A stretch of DNA of 64,000 nucleotides from Pedobacter sp. MR2016-24 (GCF_026239655.1 NZ_JAPIVO010000007.1:434001-498000), one strand, 5' to 3'; positions 50,336-60,267 are shown, numbered from the stretch's first letter. The notes: generated from the letters alone by a model not told the origin. Numbers and translations: made by a program.

Positions 50336-51715
50336 ATGGAAAATCAAACAACTGAAAATCAACAAAATGCGACTACTATTAAACCGCGACTGGCGGATTC
50401 TGTATTGGTTAAACTCGCACTCATAGGAGTGATAACTTTACTTCTTCTTATCCCGTCTGTTTGGATACAAAACCTGATCTCAGAGAGACAATTACGGCAG
50501 GAACTTGTAACCGGGGAAATATCTGAAAAATGGTCAGGCAGTCAGCTGATTGAGGGACCAATAATGGTCTTGCCGTATAAAACATCAGTGATACAAAAAG
50601 ATTCAAGTGGAAAATCAATCGTAAAAGAAGTAATTACTAATATCTATCTGATGCCAGAGGTGCTGGATATCGTTAGTCAGGCTAACCCGGAAATACTCCA
50701 CAGAGGCATATTTGATGCCGCAGTATATAACACAAAAATTAATGTTAAGGGAAGGTTTGGCGCACTGGAACTTAAAAAGTCAGGAATTGATCCTCTGATG
50801 GTGCAGTGGGATAAGGTCAAAGTCGTCATTGGAATGAGTGATCTCAAAGGATTAAAAAATAATCCGGCCATTCAAATAGGAAACTCATCATATCCGGTTG
50901 AACCAGATTTCAGCTCGCTGAAATTGTTCAGTAATAACCTGATTGTCTTACCAGAGCTAAAAAACCAAAATACTGTTACAGACTTTAGTTTCGAATTGAA
51001 TCTACGTGGCAGCAATGAACTCAATTTTACACACATTGCCAAAAACACAACTGTCAAACTAAATGGAAATTGGAATAACCCTAAGTTTACGGGAAAATAT
51101 CTGCCTGAGCAGAGAGCAATCACAAACACCACTTTTTCTGCTATATGGAAAATGCCCTATTTCAATCGTCCTTTTGCGCAGCAATGGATCGCACAGAATC
51201 AGGAATTACATGCCAATACTAATCTGGATGCAACCTTCGGTGTAGAATTTATACTTCCGGTAGATCAATATCAGAAAACGATGCGGTCCGCAAAATATGC
51301 CATTCTTATCATATTAATGACCTTTGTTTCACTATTTTTCACAGAACTCCTTAACAAAAAGAAAGTGCATTTATTGCAATACATTCTGATCGGTTCTGCC
51401 ATGATCATCTATTATATATTACTGCTTTCATTCAGTGAGCAACTGGGATTTAATGCTGCATATCTGATCGCTTCTGTAGCGACTGTATTATTGATCAGTG
51501 TGTTCATCGCTACACTTTTAAAAAGCAGAAAGCCTGCGATACTGTTCGGTGGTATTCTTACTGTCTTTTATAGTTTTATCTATGTGCTGATCCAGCTTCA
51601 GGATCTTGCGTTAATGTTCGGAGGTATAGGAACATTCATTATTGTTGCTGCATTGATGTATCTGTCTGCCAAAATTGATTGGGATAAAAAATCTATCGTA
51701 CAGCCGCAGTATTAA
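50336..51715 (+). CDS. creD: Inner membrane protein CreD
   Basis: A 459-residue protein with one N-terminal helix (about 25-48), a large periplasmic beta-rich domain (about 50-320) starting with RQLRQELVTGEISEKWSGSQLIEGPI, and a C-terminal bundle of five or six helices with SLFFTELLNKKKVHLLQYILIG, the CreD signature. CreD affects envelope integrity and resistance to colicins or beta-lactams in other bacteria. It is the third gene of the operon. Confidence 0.95.
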   Translation: MENQTTENQQNATTIKPRLADSVLVKLALIGVITLLLLIPSVWIQNLISERQLRQELVTGEISEKWSGSQLIEGPIMVLPYKTSVIQKDSSGKSIVKEVITNIYLMPEVLDIVSQANPEILHRGIFDAAVYNTKINVKGRFGALELKKSGIDPLMVQWDKVKVVIGMSDLKGLKNNPAIQIGNSSYPVEPDFSSLKLFSNNLIVLPELKNQNTVTDFSFELNLRGSNELNFTHIAKNTTVKLNGNWNNPKFTGKYLPEQRAITNTTFSAIWKMPYFNRPFAQQWIAQNQELHANTNLDATFGVEFILPVDQYQKTMRSAKYAILIILMTFVSLFFTELLNKKKVHLLQYILIGSAMIIYYILLLSFSEQLGFNAAYLIASVATVLLISVFIATLLKSRKPAILFGGILTVFYSFIYVLIQLQDLALMFGGIGTFIIVAALMYLSAKIDWDKKSIVQPQY

Positions 51716-51774
51716 TTATTAACAAGCATACAGGAAGTCATATCTGCTTTCTGTATGCTATAAAAGAATTTTGC

Positions 51775-52182
51775 ATGATCTCCTTCAACAAAAAATACTG
51801 CTGCATCAGTTTAACTTTGTTCATCGCCGAAGTCTTGATTGCAATTTATGCGCATGATGATATGATCCGGCCATACGGAGGAGATTTACTGGCAGTGATC
51901 TTCTTATATGGTGTGATTAAAAGTGTGGTTAATTCACCGGTTAGAAAAACTGCATCAGGCGTCTTATTATTCTCCTTTCTCCTTGAAATATCGCAATACT
52001 TTCATATACTCAATTATGCCGGACTACAAAATTCCCGGTTAGCAAACGTAATCATGGGAAATTCTTTCGCCTGGATTGATCTGCTGGCTTATACGCTGGG
52101 AACCGTAATTATTTTGGGTTTCGAATATAGACCACGTCATTGCCAAATCAAAAAATTCTATTTATTCCGCAGTCGTCTGTAA
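51775..52182 (+). CDS. DUF2809 family membrane protein
   Basis: A 135-residue protein with four membrane helices and the DUF2809 pattern RPYGGDLLAVIFLYGVIKS plus GNSFAWIDLLAYTLGT. Function unknown. It lies 59 bp after creD and may be co-transcribed. Confidence 0.88.
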   Translation: MISFNKKYCCISLTLFIAEVLIAIYAHDDMIRPYGGDLLAVIFLYGVIKSVVNSPVRKTASGVLLFSFLLEISQYFHILNYAGLQNSRLANVIMGNSFAWIDLLAYTLGTVIILGFEYRPRHCQIKKFYLFRSRL

Positions 52183-52210
52183 CTGTGTAAACCCGAATAA
52201 CATGCCGCTG

Positions 52211-52861
52211 CTATAATTTAGACAACCAGACAAATTTGCCTGTATACACACTATCAGAAGTTATTTTATGTTGAGCAGAAATAAAGGAAATATAAGTATG
52301 TAATACAATTGGCCGGTTGGCATCTGGCAGGATCAGTTCTGCCACTCCCTGCTTTCTTCTAATACCGGTGGTTTGCACGACACACACTTTCCTTTCCGGA
52401 AAATAAGCCAGTAACATCACCTGATCGGTATCCTTAAATTCAGGATGATGAAGCGCGGTATCCCATTCGAACAAGATTCCTGTATCTGTTCGTAAAGCTG
52501 AGGTATTTTCCGCCAGTGGCATGATACCTTTACTGAATAAAACACGCTCAAAATCTATACATCTATCGGGATAAGTCCCTGATATAGCCGTCTTATAATT
52601 ATAAGAATATGCCATATTGTGATAGTTTTTTGTAGGATGTTTACTTGCTTCGCTCGCAAAACCAAGCTCTATAAATTCCCTCGCAGGTTTTAATAAAGAC
52701 GAGATCAGCGTAATTGCCTGCTGATTAGCTAACTCAGCACTGGTGAAAGGCTTTTCCCTTACACCAATTTCACGCATAATTACCTGTCCGTTCAGTTCAT
52801 AAACTGTATTTATACCTAATTTGCCTCTGAAGCCATTATCGGTACCTTTTAACTTTGCCAT
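52211..52861 (-). CDS. DUF6266-like protein
   Basis: A 216-residue soluble protein starting MAKLKGTDNGFRGKLGINTVYE. An N-terminal segment with GKLG and VMREIG is followed by helices that contain NQQAITLISSLLKPAREFIELGF, as in the DUF6266 family found mainly in Bacteroidota; the C-terminal half is beta-rich. Function unknown. It is a single gene, convergent with the DUF2809 gene. Confidence 0.6.
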   Translation of the reverse strand: MAKLKGTDNGFRGKLGINTVYELNGQVIMREIGVREKPFTSAELANQQAITLISSLLKPAREFIELGFASEASKHPTKNYHNMAYSYNYKTAISGTYPDRCIDFERVLFSKGIMPLAENTSALRTDTGILFEWDTALHHPEFKDTDQVMLLAYFPERKVCVVQTTGIRRKQGVAELILPDANRPIVLHTYISFISAQHKITSDSVYTGKFVWLSKL

Positions 52862-52975
52862 ATCAGTATGATTTTATATTAATATTATACAATATACTAA
52901 CTTAATCTCACACTACTGATAGTCAATACTATATAACATTTGTTCACAAATCTGTAAGACCCGGGGAAGACCCTC

Positions 52976-53025
52976 CCTGCACATAGGGTTAACATAGCCC
53001 CGGGTATGTCAACCCTATGTGCAGG
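52976..53025. repeat. 21-bp-arm stem-loop with GC-rich loop
   Basis: A 15-bp perfect stem (CCTGCACATAGGGTT at 52976-52990 with 53011-53025), one mismatch, five further pairs and an 8-nt loop GCCCCGGG. No T-run follows on either strand. The gap 52862-53219 has no gene; the hairpin is its only conspicuous content. It may be a structured small RNA or leader, or the remnant of a short palindromic mobile element. Confidence 0.75.
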
Positions 53026-53219
53026 CTATATCATAGCTATGTCTAAGCGCAGTCTGCACAAACTCAGCATTAAAGCAATACAGTTCAGACTATAACAATG
53101 TTTCAATCAGAATGGTCCGGAAAAAAGATATTTATGTGAAATCATGACCAATTGCTGGTATTAAATATCTGAAATCAGTATGACAACATTTTCAGAAGAA
53201 TTCACGTTATTTGATCATT

Positions 53220-53909
53220 ATGAAAGCAATGAAGTTTTTTAGCATTTTTATATTATTTTCTGTACTGACATTCAACGCGATAGCACAGGATGCTGTAGTG
53301 ATTGACACCGGTAATTTTATCAGGGGAACTATCCAGGGAACAGACTACCTGACGGTGAGCATAAAAAAAGATGACGGAGATATTCAGCAGTTCAAAGCTG
53401 GAGAAATTAAAGAGTTTCTTTGGAACGGCGTTACATTTGTCAGCAAGCCTTTCGTCACAAACAAAAAAACGGATTATCGTTTCTTTAAATTGGTAGAAGC
53501 TGGTGCTGTAAACCTATACGCCATGGGAGGCAATACAGGCAACGAAAAAACCAGAAAAAGAAGAGTACGTTTTATGCCTTCAATAGGGATAGGAATCGGA
53601 ACAGGAGGTTACAGTGGCGTGGGCTTTGGTGGTGGAGTAACTTTTGGCGGCAGAGGCGATGATGAAAACGACCAGCCGAAACGTGACAGACGCGCTTTAT
53701 ATTATATTGAAAAGCCAGGTACTGGTGAGATGCTGGAAATCACACCCGATGGAGGCAAATCTGATGCAAATACACAGTATATTAAAAATAGTTTAGTGGA
53801 GAAATTTTCTAACGATGCCGACCTGACAGCACGGGTTAAAGCTATGGATAGCTTTGATGTAAAATCAATTCAATCCCTTGTAAAAACTTATAATTCAGTG
53901 CATCAATAA
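53220..53909 (+). CDS. Exported protein of unknown function, Gly-rich
   Basis: A 229-residue protein from ATG 53220 with a signal peptide (MKAMKFFSIFILFSVLTF, then NAIAQ). An N-terminal beta-rich part (IDTGNFIRGTIQGTDYLTV) is followed by a Gly-rich stretch (SIGIGIGTGGYSGVGFGGG) and a C-terminal helical segment. No family is recognised. The N-terminal part resembles small exported domains of Bacteroidota envelope proteins that precede a response to turnover of surface material, but nothing supports a specific function. Confidence 0.7.
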   Translation: MKAMKFFSIFILFSVLTFNAIAQDAVVIDTGNFIRGTIQGTDYLTVSIKKDDGDIQQFKAGEIKEFLWNGVTFVSKPFVTNKKTDYRFFKLVEAGAVNLYAMGGNTGNEKTRKRRVRFMPSIGIGIGTGGYSGVGFGGGVTFGGRGDDENDQPKRDRRALYYIEKPGTGEMLEITPDGGKSDANTQYIKNSLVEKFSNDADLTARVKAMDSFDVKSIQSLVKTYNSVHQ

Positions 53910-53930
53910 GATATTGATCGCAAAACGGGA

Positions 53931-55427
53931 TTATATCATCTCGTTTTGCAAATCATGCAGATCATGCATAGTTCCTTTAAGATCCTGATATAATTTTTTA
54001 TAAATTTTAAAATACTTCTTATAAGTTTCGTGTTCCTGCTGATTGGGCGCTATAGCAACCATTTCGTCCTGATTGGGTAAAGGATATTCTTCTTCAAGAC
54101 CAATAGCTTTCACAGCCAGGTAAGCCGCTCCGGTAGCCGAAGCATCTTCGGTATTTACCTTAATGAGTTTTTTCCCGGTTATATCTGCCATAATCTGTAG
54201 CCATACGGACGAAGAGACAAAACCTCCGCTAACTTTTAATTCTGCTACAGGCTGACCAGATTCAGTTAGCGACTGCAATACATCATTCAATGCAAAACAG
54301 ATTCCTTCTACCACTGCACGGGTAAAATGTTGCTGATGATGATTCAAACTTATACCAAAAAAATTGCCGCAGCTCCTGGAATCCCAAATCGGAGCCCGCT
54401 CTCCCTGCAGGTAGGGCAAAAAGATCAATCCATTCGCTCCTGCCCTTACGTTTTCAGCTGCACGCAATGCAGTATCATAATCCGCTGCTGTAAGTGTCTC
54501 CTTATCAAAAATATTTTTCAAATGCCATTTTAAGGCCACGCCCCCATTATTAACCGCCCCACCGTTAATAAATATACTTTCATCCAGATGGTAGCTAAAG
54601 GTCATGGCTTTCATACTAAAAACTGCCTTATCACTAGCCACACGCAGTGCACCGCTTGTACCAATAGTCAAAGCTGCTGATCCGGGTCTAAACGCACCTG
54701 ATCCCAGGTTAGCCAGGCAACCATCGCTCGCACCTATCACAAATGGAGTCCCTGCCTCAAGAAATGGTAATTCCTGAGGTTCAAAATCCTTTCTCAGGTA
54801 GCTGGTGCTAACTAATGCAGAGAGCTGCGCTAAACCAATTCCGGCAGTATTTAATGCTTTTTTGCTCCATTGCATCTGCGCTGTATTCATCAGGCCGCTG
54901 CAGGAAGCAATAGAATAATCTACTTCCCAGCTGTTGAATAAACGGTACCAGATATACTCTTTTATGGAAATAAATTTGGCTACCTTTTCAAAGATTTGCG
55001 GTTGATTTTCCCTGATCCAGATGATCTTGCATAGAGGAGACATGGGATGTACAGGCGTACCCGTTTCCTGATAAAGTTCAAGGCCCAGATCTTCAGAAAG
55101 TAATCTCTCTGCAATACCGGCGCTCCTTTGATCGGCCCATGTCATCATTGGCAAAAGGGATTCACCATTATGATCTACCGCAATTAAACTATGCATAGCA
55201 CTGCTTAGACTAACAGCTACCGGCGCTGATCCCAGCTTTTCAACTATTTCCGAAATACTTTTCTGAAAGGCTTGCCAGATGACTTCAGGATGTTGTTCGC
55301 TGTATCCCGGAGAAGGAGATTGTGTCGCATAAAAATGCTGACTACTGTCAAATGCCCTGTGATCAAAATCTACGGCGACGGCTTTGGTACTACCCGTACC
55401 GATATCTATTCCCAGGATATACTTCAT
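53931..55427 (-). CDS. FGGY-family carbohydrate kinase, probable gluconokinase
   Basis: A 498-residue sugar kinase. The N-terminal phosphate-binding loop GIDIGTGSTKAVAVDF, MTWADQRSAG (about 88-97), and the C-terminal FGGY signature region with LIFLPYLQGERAPIWD and LKVSGGFVSS (adenosine-binding) are present. FGGY kinases of this length act on gluconate, xylulose or glycerol; the MTWADQR and GERAPIWD segments fit gluconokinase best. It follows a MFS transporter by 32 bp, so the two probably import and phosphorylate the same sugar acid. Confidence 0.85.
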   Translation of the reverse strand: MKYILGIDIGTGSTKAVAVDFDHRAFDSSQHFYATQSPSPGYSEQHPEVIWQAFQKSISEIVEKLGSAPVAVSLSSAMHSLIAVDHNGESLLPMMTWADQRSAGIAERLLSEDLGLELYQETGTPVHPMSPLCKIIWIRENQPQIFEKVAKFISIKEYIWYRLFNSWEVDYSIASCSGLMNTAQMQWSKKALNTAGIGLAQLSALVSTSYLRKDFEPQELPFLEAGTPFVIGASDGCLANLGSGAFRPGSAALTIGTSGALRVASDKAVFSMKAMTFSYHLDESIFINGGAVNNGGVALKWHLKNIFDKETLTAADYDTALRAAENVRAGANGLIFLPYLQGERAPIWDSRSCGNFFGISLNHHQQHFTRAVVEGICFALNDVLQSLTESGQPVAELKVSGGFVSSSVWLQIMADITGKKLIKVNTEDASATGAAYLAVKAIGLEEEYPLPNQDEMVAIAPNQQEHETYKKYFKIYKKLYQDLKGTMHDLHDLQNEMI

Positions 55428-55459
55428 AATAAGTGATTGGTCCGCAATTTAGGATAAAA

Positions 55460-56698
55460 CTAAAACTCTTCAACATAATCAAGATCTTTCGAAAATGTTT
55501 CTTTCATTTTACTCAGCGCCATAAATGCAACTGCGAGGCTTAACACAGCAACCGTAATTCCCGAATAGATAATGTTTCCGCCATATACATGCTTCAATAA
55601 CTGAAAAAGGAGTGTTAATGGCACTACTGCCCCACGCACAAAATTTGGAACCGTCGTCGTAACCGTAGCCCTTATATTGGTACCGAACTGCTCAGTAGCA
55701 ATAGTCATAAAGATAACCCAGTAGCCAACAGTTAAACCAATGCCGCCACACAACCAGTAGAAATGCTGCAGTGTCAAATCGTATAGTGTAAAATAGGCGC
55801 AAATTCCAACCACAGACAGGGATAGAAAAATATAGACCACTTTAAGCCTGCTCTTCATTCGCTGACTCAACAATCCCCCGGCAATATCCCCGATCACGAT
55901 TCCTCCATAACACCAGGCCACTGCTGCACCTGCACTCACCTCTCCCTGAACACGCAGCACTTTTCCAAACTCGGGAGACAAGGTAATCAATACACCTACT
56001 ACAAACCATAAAGGTATTCCAATCAGTATACAGCGGATATATTTAATAAACTGGGCCTTATTCTTAAATAAGGCAAAAAAATCACCCCTATTTTCGGCGT
56101 TCTTAGATTCACTGAACATACCTGATTCGGCTACCCCTACTCTTAACAATAACAGTAATAAACCGAGGCCACCACCAATAAAAAATGAAGTTCTCCATTC
56201 AAAAGCCTGCGCGATGAAATAGGCTACCACCGCTCCGCTTACCCCTACCGAGGCGACAATAGTGGTGGCATATCCTCTCTTTTCTTTTGGCATCAATTCG
56301 GCCACAAGCGTAATTCCTGCACCTAATTCTCCTGCAAGTCCCAGACCTGCTATAAAACGCCATACAGCATAAGCATTTACGGAATGTACAAAACCATTTG
56401 CAACATTGGCCATGGAATAGAGAAAGATGGAGCCGAACAATACAGAAAGCCTGCCTTTTTTATCACCCAGCATTCCCCATAATACACCTCCGATCAACAT
56501 ACCTATCATCTGTATATTGAGTAACATAATCCCGGTATCCGTAAGCTGTGCTCCGCTGAGTCCCAGTGATTTCAAACTCGGAATACGGACTATGCTAAAG
56601 AGTAATAAATCATAAATATCTACAAAGTAGCCTAAAGAAGCTACCAGGATTGCCGCAGTAAGTGCTGAAGCAGAGTTTTTGGTTGTGGTTGGTTGCAT
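55460..56698 (-). CDS. MFS transporter, sugar/sugar-acid type
   Basis: A 412-residue twelve-helix major facilitator. Conserved blocks are GDKKGRLSVL (loop 2-3), RFIAGLGLAGELGAGITLVAELMPKEKRG (helix 4-5, the aromatic/metabolite:H+ symporter signature), and FGTNIRATVTTTVPNFVRGAVVP late in the protein. It is the first gene of the unit with the FGGY kinase, hence sugar acid uptake is likely. Confidence 0.85.
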   Translation of the reverse strand: MQPTTTKNSASALTAAILVASLGYFVDIYDLLLFSIVRIPSLKSLGLSGAQLTDTGIMLLNIQMIGMLIGGVLWGMLGDKKGRLSVLFGSIFLYSMANVANGFVHSVNAYAVWRFIAGLGLAGELGAGITLVAELMPKEKRGYATTIVASVGVSGAVVAYFIAQAFEWRTSFFIGGGLGLLLLLLRVGVAESGMFSESKNAENRGDFFALFKNKAQFIKYIRCILIGIPLWFVVGVLITLSPEFGKVLRVQGEVSAGAAVAWCYGGIVIGDIAGGLLSQRMKSRLKVVYIFLSLSVVGICAYFTLYDLTLQHFYWLCGGIGLTVGYWVIFMTIATEQFGTNIRATVTTTVPNFVRGAVVPLTLLFQLLKHVYGGNIIYSGITVAVLSLAVAFMALSKMKETFSKDLDYVEEF

Positions 56699-56749
56699 TA
56701 GGTCTCATTTATTTGGAAAACTAATGTACTAAACATCTGCATTTCCTAA

Positions 56750-56784
56750 TTAACTTTCTTTAACACTTTTGCAAGGAAAGTTAA
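56750..56784. promoter_or_regulatory. 9-bp inverted repeat upstream of the MFS-kinase operon
   Basis: TTAACTTTC (56750-56758) and GAAAGTTAA (56776-56784) with a 17-bp spacer, 52 bp upstream of the MFS start. It is a candidate operator of the sugar operon. The remainder of the 387-bp gap to the MerC gene shows nothing else recognisable apart from the MerC control region. Confidence 0.45.
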
Positions 56785-57033
56785 AATATCATTTTTTCAC
56801 ATCATCAATCTGCTCATTCCTGGTCCTTCATGTATCACACTAAAGCAAAACATCCTGCAGAACTATCAATCAATGTGCAGGACTATAGCATTTAAATATA
56901 AGATAACAATGACGGCGAGAGGATGATCCGGAACAACCTTGTCCCGGCCAAATAATGAATGAAGGATACTATGTACACGATTAGCCATGTAGTTTTCTCA
57001 TCAGAATGACATTATTGAATAAATAACTGACAA

Positions 57034-57068
57034 ACATTACAAATGCAATGTGGTTGCTTTTATATTTG
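57034..57068 (+). promoter_or_regulatory. Promoter and inverted repeat of the MerC-domain gene
   Basis: TATATTTG (57061-57068) is a perfect -7 element, 18 bp before the ATG. ACATT...AATGT (57034-57051), an inverted repeat with an 8-bp spacer, covers the -20 to -33 area, as expected for a repressor site. A metal-responsive regulator would fit the gene but is not shown. Confidence 0.5.
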
Positions 57069-57085
57069 CAGCATATTATATTTTT

Positions 57086-57478
57086 ATGTCATTATCTAAA
57101 ATAGCCTTGCAACTTGACCGACTGGGAATGACGGCCTCCACATTATGTGCCATACACTGCGCATTGGTACCTGTATTTTTAACCGCGCTCCCGCTCGCCG
57201 GCCTTCAGTTTTTAGCAAACGAATGGATAGAAATAGCTATGATCATAGTTTCAGTAATTCTTGGAACGCTCTCCCTCAGCATATCTTATCGCAAGCAACA
57301 CAAAAAGGTATTACCCTTTTTTATCTTATTTGCGGGTTTTGCGTTAATAGGAATAGGTCATTTTGCTGGTATAGAAAGCCTGGAGCCAGTATTGATTCCA
57401 ATGGGCGGCTTCACCGTAGCCGCAGCACATTTGATGAACTGGAGATTCAACCGCGTATGTAAGCATGTTCACAAATAG
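57086..57478 (+). CDS. MerC domain membrane protein
   Basis: A 130-residue protein from ATG 57086 with four membrane helices. The first helix region holds STLCAIHCALVP, with the Cys pair that marks MerC-type mercury or heavy-metal carriers; a C-terminal His/Cys-containing tail (RVCKHVHK) could bind metal. The longer frame to 57050 lies on the promoter, so it is rejected. No mer operon is present; in Bacteroidota such proteins are linked to metal handling. Confidence 0.85.
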   Translation: MSLSKIALQLDRLGMTASTLCAIHCALVPVFLTALPLAGLQFLANEWIEIAMIIVSVILGTLSLSISYRKQHKKVLPFFILFAGFALIGIGHFAGIESLEPVLIPMGGFTVAAAHLMNWRFNRVCKHVHK

Positions 57479-57503
57479 CCATATTTTTCTATATTTAGCT
57501 ATT

Positions 57504-59399
57504 ATGAAGCCTATAGCCGGAAAAACTTATATAATGTCCGCCGCCATTTCAATAGTATCTCTTGGCGCTTTTGCACAAAAACCTATGATAAATAACGACG
57601 ACGCGGTTTTTATCCGCGAACATTACCATAAAACCGAAAAGCAGATTCCAATGCGGGATGGTGTGAAATTGCATACTATCATATATAGTCCAAAGGACGG
57701 GACCAAAAAATATCCCATCATGTACAACCGGACACCCTACAGTGCCGGACCTTATGGTGATGAGTATAAAGTAACTTTGGGTCCCTCTATGCTTTTTGCC
57801 AGATCAGGATATATTTTCGTCTATCAGGATGTAAGAGGCCGTTACCTGTCTGAAGGCGAGTTTGTTGCTACGCGGCCGTATATCCCGCATAAAAGGAAAA
57901 AGTCTGATATCGACGAAAGCTCTGATAGCTACGATACAATCGACTGGCTGATTAAAAACGTAGCGCATAACAATGGAAAAGTAGGTACCTGGGGAATTTC
58001 GGCACCTGGTTTTTATACGACGATGACGGCAATCGACGCACACCCCGCTTTAAAAGCCGCATCACCCCAGGCTCCTGTTACGGACTGGTTTCTGGGGGAC
58101 GACCGCCATCATAATGGTGCATTTTTCATGATGGGAACATTTTCTTTTCTATCTTATTTTGGCACTCCACGCCCCGAGCCCACAACTGAACATGCCGCTT
58201 CTTTTGCGGAATATGGAACTCCGGATGCCTACAGTTTTTATCAAAACGCAGGGCCGCTAAAAAATATCAATGAAAAATACTTCAAAGGCAAAAATCCCAT
58301 CTGGAATGAAATGATGGATAACGAAAACTATACTGAATTCTGGTCATCCCGCACTCCTGTTCCTCACCTTAAGCATATTAAACCAGCTATCATGACCGTT
58401 GGCGGATGGTTTGACCAGGAAGATTTATATGGTCCGCTAAAAACATTTGCCGGAATTGAGAAAAATAAACCAGCATCACCAAATCATATGGTAATGGGAC
58501 CATGGACGCATGGAAGCTGGTCGCGCGGCAACAATGAGGCACTGGGAAATATCCGTTTCAATAGTGAAACAGGCCCCTATTACAGGGAAAATATTGAACT
58601 GGCATTCTTTAACCATTATCTGAAAGAAACGCAGGATCCTGAATTACCAAAAGCCACCATATTTGAAACAGGATCCAACCAGTGGAAAAAATATTCAGCC
58701 TGGCCACCTGTGGAATCAGAGGAAAAAAATCTGTATTTCCATGAAAATGGAAAGCTCTCCTTCGAGGCACCGGCGACTGTTAAATCTGAATATGATGAGT
58801 TCCTGAGCGATCCTAATAAACCTGTCCCTTACACCAAAGAAATCAGGATAGATCGTGGCAGCGACTTTATGTACGAAGATCAGCGATTTGCAGCAACAAG
58901 ACCGGACGTATTGGTTTATCAGACACCAATACTGGAAGATGATGTGATCATCTCCGGAAATATCATAGCCGATTTATTTGTATCCACCACAGGCACAGAT
59001 GCTGATTTTGTAGTTAAGCTCATCGATGTTTATCCTGGAGATGCACCTGATGACAGTCCGATACCAGGTACGAAGATGGGCGGATTTCAGTTAATGGTGC
59101 GCGGGGAAGTGATGCGTGCTAAATATAGAAATAGTTTTGTCAGGCCGGAAGCAATGGTTCCAGGCAAAATAACAGAAGTGAAATTTGATATGCAGGATGC
59201 GGCTCATTGCTTTAAGAAAGGCCATAAGATCATGGTACAGGTGCAAAGTTCCTGGTTTCCTTTGGTAGACCGGAATCCACAGCAATTTGTTAATATATAT
59301 AAAGCTGATGAGTCCGACTTCCAAAAAGCGACTCACCGCATATACTTTAAATCAGGTCAGCATTCACATTTAATATTAAGGGTAGTAAAAGGAGATTAA
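57504..59399 (+). CDS. CocE/NonD family alpha/beta hydrolase
   Basis: A 631-residue exported hydrolase from ATG 57504 (signal peptide ending LGAFAQ). The alpha/beta-hydrolase part begins IPMRDGVKLHTIIYSPKDG and has the nucleophile elbow GTWGISAPG (about 153-161), QDVRGRYLSEGEF for the conserved region, and the catalytic His in MGPWTHGSWSRG (about 332-343). A C-terminal jelly-roll (about 440-625) matches X-Pro dipeptidyl-peptidase S15/CocE. Such enzymes hydrolyse acyl esters or peptide amides, including glutaryl-7-ACA and related beta-lactam precursors. It overlaps the convergent epimerase gene by 4 bp. Confidence 0.9.
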   Translation: MKPIAGKTYIMSAAISIVSLGAFAQKPMINNDDAVFIREHYHKTEKQIPMRDGVKLHTIIYSPKDGTKKYPIMYNRTPYSAGPYGDEYKVTLGPSMLFARSGYIFVYQDVRGRYLSEGEFVATRPYIPHKRKKSDIDESSDSYDTIDWLIKNVAHNNGKVGTWGISAPGFYTTMTAIDAHPALKAASPQAPVTDWFLGDDRHHNGAFFMMGTFSFLSYFGTPRPEPTTEHAASFAEYGTPDAYSFYQNAGPLKNINEKYFKGKNPIWNEMMDNENYTEFWSSRTPVPHLKHIKPAIMTVGGWFDQEDLYGPLKTFAGIEKNKPASPNHMVMGPWTHGSWSRGNNEALGNIRFNSETGPYYRENIELAFFNHYLKETQDPELPKATIFETGSNQWKKYSAWPPVESEEKNLYFHENGKLSFEAPATVKSEYDEFLSDPNKPVPYTKEIRIDRGSDFMYEDQRFAATRPDVLVYQTPILEDDVIISGNIIADLFVSTTGTDADFVVKLIDVYPGDAPDDSPIPGTKMGGFQLMVRGEVMRAKYRNSFVRPEAMVPGKITEVKFDMQDAAHCFKKGHKIMVQVQSSWFPLVDRNPQQFVNIYKADESDFQKATHRIYFKSGQHSHLILRVVKGD

Positions 59400-60262
59400 A
59401 ATACTTCAACCGACCAGCTACGTTTCCAATCCAGCCCCGGTGACAGAGAGATAATTCCTTCTTTATCACGGAGCTGCTGATTATGGTTTACACCGTCTGC
59501 GATACCACACCAGGGCTCCAAACAGATAAAATCAGCATCTCTGGCCGCCCAGATACCAAAATAAGGGAAGTTCTCAAAATTAAAGGTCAGTCCGTGCTGG
59601 TTTCTTTTATTCTTTAAACTGATCGAGTCACTTTTCAGCTCTTTTATCACCAGCGCATCATTATAGAAGAGCTCATGTTTTAATACCAGCTTACTATCAT
59701 CCAGAACAAGCGATGCAGTTTCATCTGCTATCAGGTTGTCTTCAATTTTATGATAAGTAATCGATTCGTCTTTATTAAATTCCAGGTAATAATCCTCATA
59801 AACACTACCAGCTGTCAGCGGTGCTGCAAATGCAGGATGCCCTCCTACTGAAAATAAAAGCGCTTCCAATCCCGGATTATAAACTTCATAATTGCAGGAA
59901 ACTTTAGTACCGGCTATTTGATAACGCAAACCTAATTTAAACTCGAAAGGATAAACCTTCAAGGTATCCGCTGTCTGCGAAAGCGTAAATAAAACTTCCT
60001 CGTTACTGATTTGCTCGAAATCAAATTCATGGTCTCTCGCAAACCCGTGACGGGGAAGCTCATATTCCTGGTTCCCGAAAATATACTTATTGTCTTTCAA
60101 TGCGCCTACAATTGGAAATAGTACCGGACTAAATTTGCCCCAGTATTGCGGATCACCTTTCCATAAGTATTCAAAATCAGTCGTTTTACTATGGATGCTT
60201 TGTAATTCAGCACCCTTTGGTGAAATGGCTACTTTGATATTTTCGTTTTCCAGTAAAATCAT
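59396..60262 (-). CDS. Aldose 1-epimerase (galactose mutarotase-like) family protein
   Basis: A 288-residue protein with the mutarotase beta-sandwich: KVAISPKGAELQSIHSK, YLWKGDPQYWGKFSPVLFPIVG, and the catalytic His in LPRHGFARDHEF (about 71-82), with another His in SVGGHPAFA (about 144-152) and Glu in FICLEPWCG. It interconverts alpha and beta anomers of a hexose or a related sugar. It is 5 bp downstream of a response regulator gene. Confidence 0.9.
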   Translation of the reverse strand: MILLENENIKVAISPKGAELQSIHSKTTDFEYLWKGDPQYWGKFSPVLFPIVGALKDNKYIFGNQEYELPRHGFARDHEFDFEQISNEEVLFTLSQTADTLKVYPFEFKLGLRYQIAGTKVSCNYEVYNPGLEALLFSVGGHPAFAAPLTAGSVYEDYYLEFNKDESITYHKIEDNLIADETASLVLDDSKLVLKHELFYNDALVIKELKSDSISLKNKRNQHGLTFNFENFPYFGIWAARDADFICLEPWCGIADGVNHNQQLRDKEGIISLSPGLDWKRSWSVEVF

Positions 60263-60267
60263 GGTAA

